NCBI RefSeq assembly: GCF_002024805.1
Contig: NZ_CP014337.1
Coordinates: 1,116,001-1,180,000, forward strand
DNA: 64,000 nt
Origin: Elizabethkingia bruuniana
Lineage (GTDB): Bacteria; Bacteroidota; Bacteroidia; Flavobacteriales; Weeksellaceae
Reading direction: 5' to 3'
Part shown: positions 62,538 to 64,000 of the stretch, piece after piece
Numbering within the stretch: position 1 is the first letter of the stretch
Layout of the letters: each line of letters begins with the position of its first letter
Notes under the pieces: generated by a model
Database searches by the model: none
The model's input: only the letters and a program-made list of their open reading frames with translations
What the model was told of the DNA's origin: nothing
Made by a program: the position numbers and the translations under genes

Positions 62538-62966
62538 ATGAAAAATTTGAAGCTAAAGACAGACCCTAAAGTCAACGATAAATTCAATAACTATCCGGAA
62601 TTAATCCGTGAAAAGATGCAGTTTCTTAGGGAACTGGTGATTGAAACTGCCGGAGAAACTGAAGGAATAGACGCATTGGAAGAAACTCTAAAATGGGGAG
62701 AACCTAGCTTCGTTTCCAAAAACGGGAGTACACTTCGGATGGATTGGAAAGAAAAATCTCCGGAGCAATATGCAATGTACTTTCAGTGTAGCAGCAGATT
62801 GGTCGATACCTTTCGTCTGGTATTTGGTCACCAGTTCAGATACGAAGGGAAAAGGGCCATCATTTTCCAACTAAATGAAAAAATTCCTGTAGAAGAATTA
62901 AAAGAATGCATAAAAGCAACCCTGCTTTATCATGACGTAAAACACCTCCAAACATTAGGAATTTAA
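62538..62966 (+). CDS. DUF1801-domain protein
   Basis: 142 residues. The pattern LRELVIETAGETEGIDALEETLKWGEPSFV and FRYEGKRAIIFQLNEKIPVEELKECIKATLLYHDVK is that of the YdhG/DUF1801 family, small cytoplasmic proteins of unknown function. No partner gene beside it. It converges with the potassium channel gene. Confidence 0.88.
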   Translation: MKNLKLKTDPKVNDKFNNYPELIREKMQFLRELVIETAGETEGIDALEETLKWGEPSFVSKNGSTLRMDWKEKSPEQYAMYFQCSSRLVDTFRLVFGHQFRYEGKRAIIFQLNEKIPVEELKECIKATLLYHDVKHLQTLGI

Positions 62967-63008
62967 ACTAAGGCAACCATTTACTTTGGTAAGTATAAGT
63001 CTAAATTA

Positions 63009-63851
63009 TTAAGACAGACGTTCACCACATTTTTTACAATAGCGGGCATCCGAATCATTTTCTGTATTTCCGCATCGCTGGCAGGCCAGATCATTTTTTA
63101 GTGCTCTTTTTTGACGGAATTCTGAAGTAACAATTCCTGTAGGAACAGCAATAATGCTATAACCACAAAGCATAACCACAATAGAAAGAAACTTTCCGAT
63201 AGGTGTTACAGGAGAGATGTCTCCATAGCCTACCGTTGTAACGGTTACCACAGCCCAGTAGATGCTGGTCGGTATACTGGTGAAGCCATTTACACCACCT
63301 TCTACTACATACATCAGGGAGCCGATAATAACGATGAAGATAGAAAGAAATAAAAGGAAGATGTATATCTTTCGGGAGCTATGCTTTAGAGCCGAGGTAA
63401 TATAACGGCCATCCTTCATATAATCCAGAAGATTGAATATTCTGAAAACTCTTAGAAGTCTCAGTAACCTGATAACAATCAGATAATGTGTAGTAGGGAA
63501 GATCAGTCCAAGATAAAACGGAGCAATGGACAGAAAATCTATAATTCCGTTAAAACTGAAAATGTACTCTCTTTTATCTTTTATACATGCAATCCGGAGA
63601 ATATATTCTATGGTAAAGAGTATGGTTACAAAAAATTCAATACTATACAGATTCCGAATCATTCTAAGACTTAGCGTAGGTACTGTTTCCAGCATCACGA
63701 TAACCGTACTGAGCAGAATAACAGTCAGTAATATAATATCAAAAGTTTTTCCGGCTCTGGTATTTGATAGATATATGATTTTATAAACCTTTTCCAACCA
63801 TCCTTCCTGTGGAGTCAAATCATATTCCGGCTTTAGTCTTATTTTTCTCAT
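63009..63851 (-). CDS. Voltage-gated-type potassium channel with zinc ribbon
   Basis: About 280 residues. Six TM segments are visible, with a voltage-sensor-like S4 (IVIRLLRLLRVFRIFNLLDYM) carrying regularly spaced Arg residues. The pore loop holds the K+ selectivity filter TVTTVGYGD. The last 25 residues (LACQRCGNTENDSDARYCKKCGERLS) add a four-Cys zinc ribbon, unusual for a potassium channel, which may act as a sensor or tetramer clamp. I start at 63851 (MRKIRLKPEY). A membrane protein with no accessory subunit visible. Confidence 0.93.
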   Translation of the reverse strand: MRKIRLKPEYDLTPQEGWLEKVYKIIYLSNTRAGKTFDIILLTVILLSTVIVMLETVPTLSLRMIRNLYSIEFFVTILFTIEYILRIACIKDKREYIFSFNGIIDFLSIAPFYLGLIFPTTHYLIVIRLLRLLRVFRIFNLLDYMKDGRYITSALKHSSRKIYIFLLFLSIFIVIIGSLMYVVEGGVNGFTSIPTSIYWAVVTVTTVGYGDISPVTPIGKFLSIVVMLCGYSIIAVPTGIVTSEFRQKRALKNDLACQRCGNTENDSDARYCKKCGERLS

Positions 63852-63951
63852 CTGTAGCAAAATTAATATCTTCGTGTCATTCTTAGCAGAAAGAAAAAGA
63901 TGAAAGTCTGTTTCATTCTGTAGAAAACAAAAAAATATTATTAAATAACGG

Positions 63952-64000
63952 ATGAAAGTTAAAGAAATAATTTCGATTACAGAAAAACAATGGCCTTTAC
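63952..64000 (+). CDS. Start of a gene cut by the window edge
   Basis: ATG at 63952 opens a frame (MKVKEIISITEKQWPL) that runs off the end. Only 16 residues are visible, so no product can be named. Divergent from the potassium channel gene. Confidence 0.4.
   Translation, partial: MKVKEIISITEKQWPL

Overview
The window is AT-rich chromosomal DNA from a member of the phylum Bacteroidota, most likely family Weeksellaceae (Elizabethkingia/Chryseobacterium group; the genus is my inference from overall protein flavour, not a database match). Support comes from SusC/SusD outer-membrane proteins, a GLPGLI-family protein, double-glycine leader peptides, many lipoproteins, and repeated promoter boxes of the Bacteroidota type (TAnnTTTG at -7; one full TTTG-N19-TAAATTTG promoter in front of rplS). 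I see no rRNA, tRNA, CRISPR array, transposase or prophage module; the region looks like ordinary chromosome with several nutrient-acquisition loci.

Layout. 0-5 kb: a truncated alpha/beta hydrolase, a Bcr/CflA-type MFS pump broken by a single-base frameshift and its divergent AraC regulator, a Nudix hydrolase, rplS, then a GLPGLI protein behind a GG-leader peptide gene. 5-15 kb: secreted GH65 glycosidase, an XRE regulator with an operator-like direct repeat, TerC, an M14 carboxypeptidase coupled to a P-loop kinase, lpdA, small proteins and a CvfB-like RNA-binding protein. 15-21.6 kb: trehalose utilisation locus (AraC regulator, divergent MFS permease, cytoplasmic GH37 trehalase, TonB-dependent receptor). 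21.8-32.5 kb: DUF2490, Crp-like regulator, SRPBCC, NTF2-like and VOC proteins, tex, a 54-bp perfect palindrome, a second GG-leader gene overlapping a TlpA-like lipoprotein gene, a PoxB-type pyruvate oxidase and a YoaK-type membrane protein. 32.7-43 kb: OmpR/HK two-component pair, short SSB, hisS, a frameshifted DUF5684 gene, a lipid kinase, HxlR/DsbA divergent pair, and a secreted C1 peptidase.

43.1-57.6 kb is the most coherent system: porin-like protein, glpF, glpK and glpD on the minus strand, divergent from a GlpR/DeoR regulator that is followed on the plus strand by SusC, SusD, a fused glycerophosphodiesterase/alkaline phosphatase, and a Tat-exported phosphocholine-type phospholipase C. 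Together they read as a SusCD-type locus for taking apart phospholipid head groups and using the glycerol and phosphate: extracytoplasmic PLC and GDPD/phosphatase release glycerol and phosphate, GlpF imports glycerol, GlpK and GlpD feed it to glycolysis. 57.8-64 kb holds DUF4403, a cyclophilin-FKBP fusion lipoprotein, a repeat protein, an HSL-type esterase, a DUF1801 protein and a voltage-gated-type potassium channel with a C-terminal zinc ribbon.

Three genes look damaged or have unusual starts (MFS near 1155, DUF5684 near 37570-37584, SRPBCC with its signal peptide starting on ATA at 23432). These could be real lesions or sequence errors.
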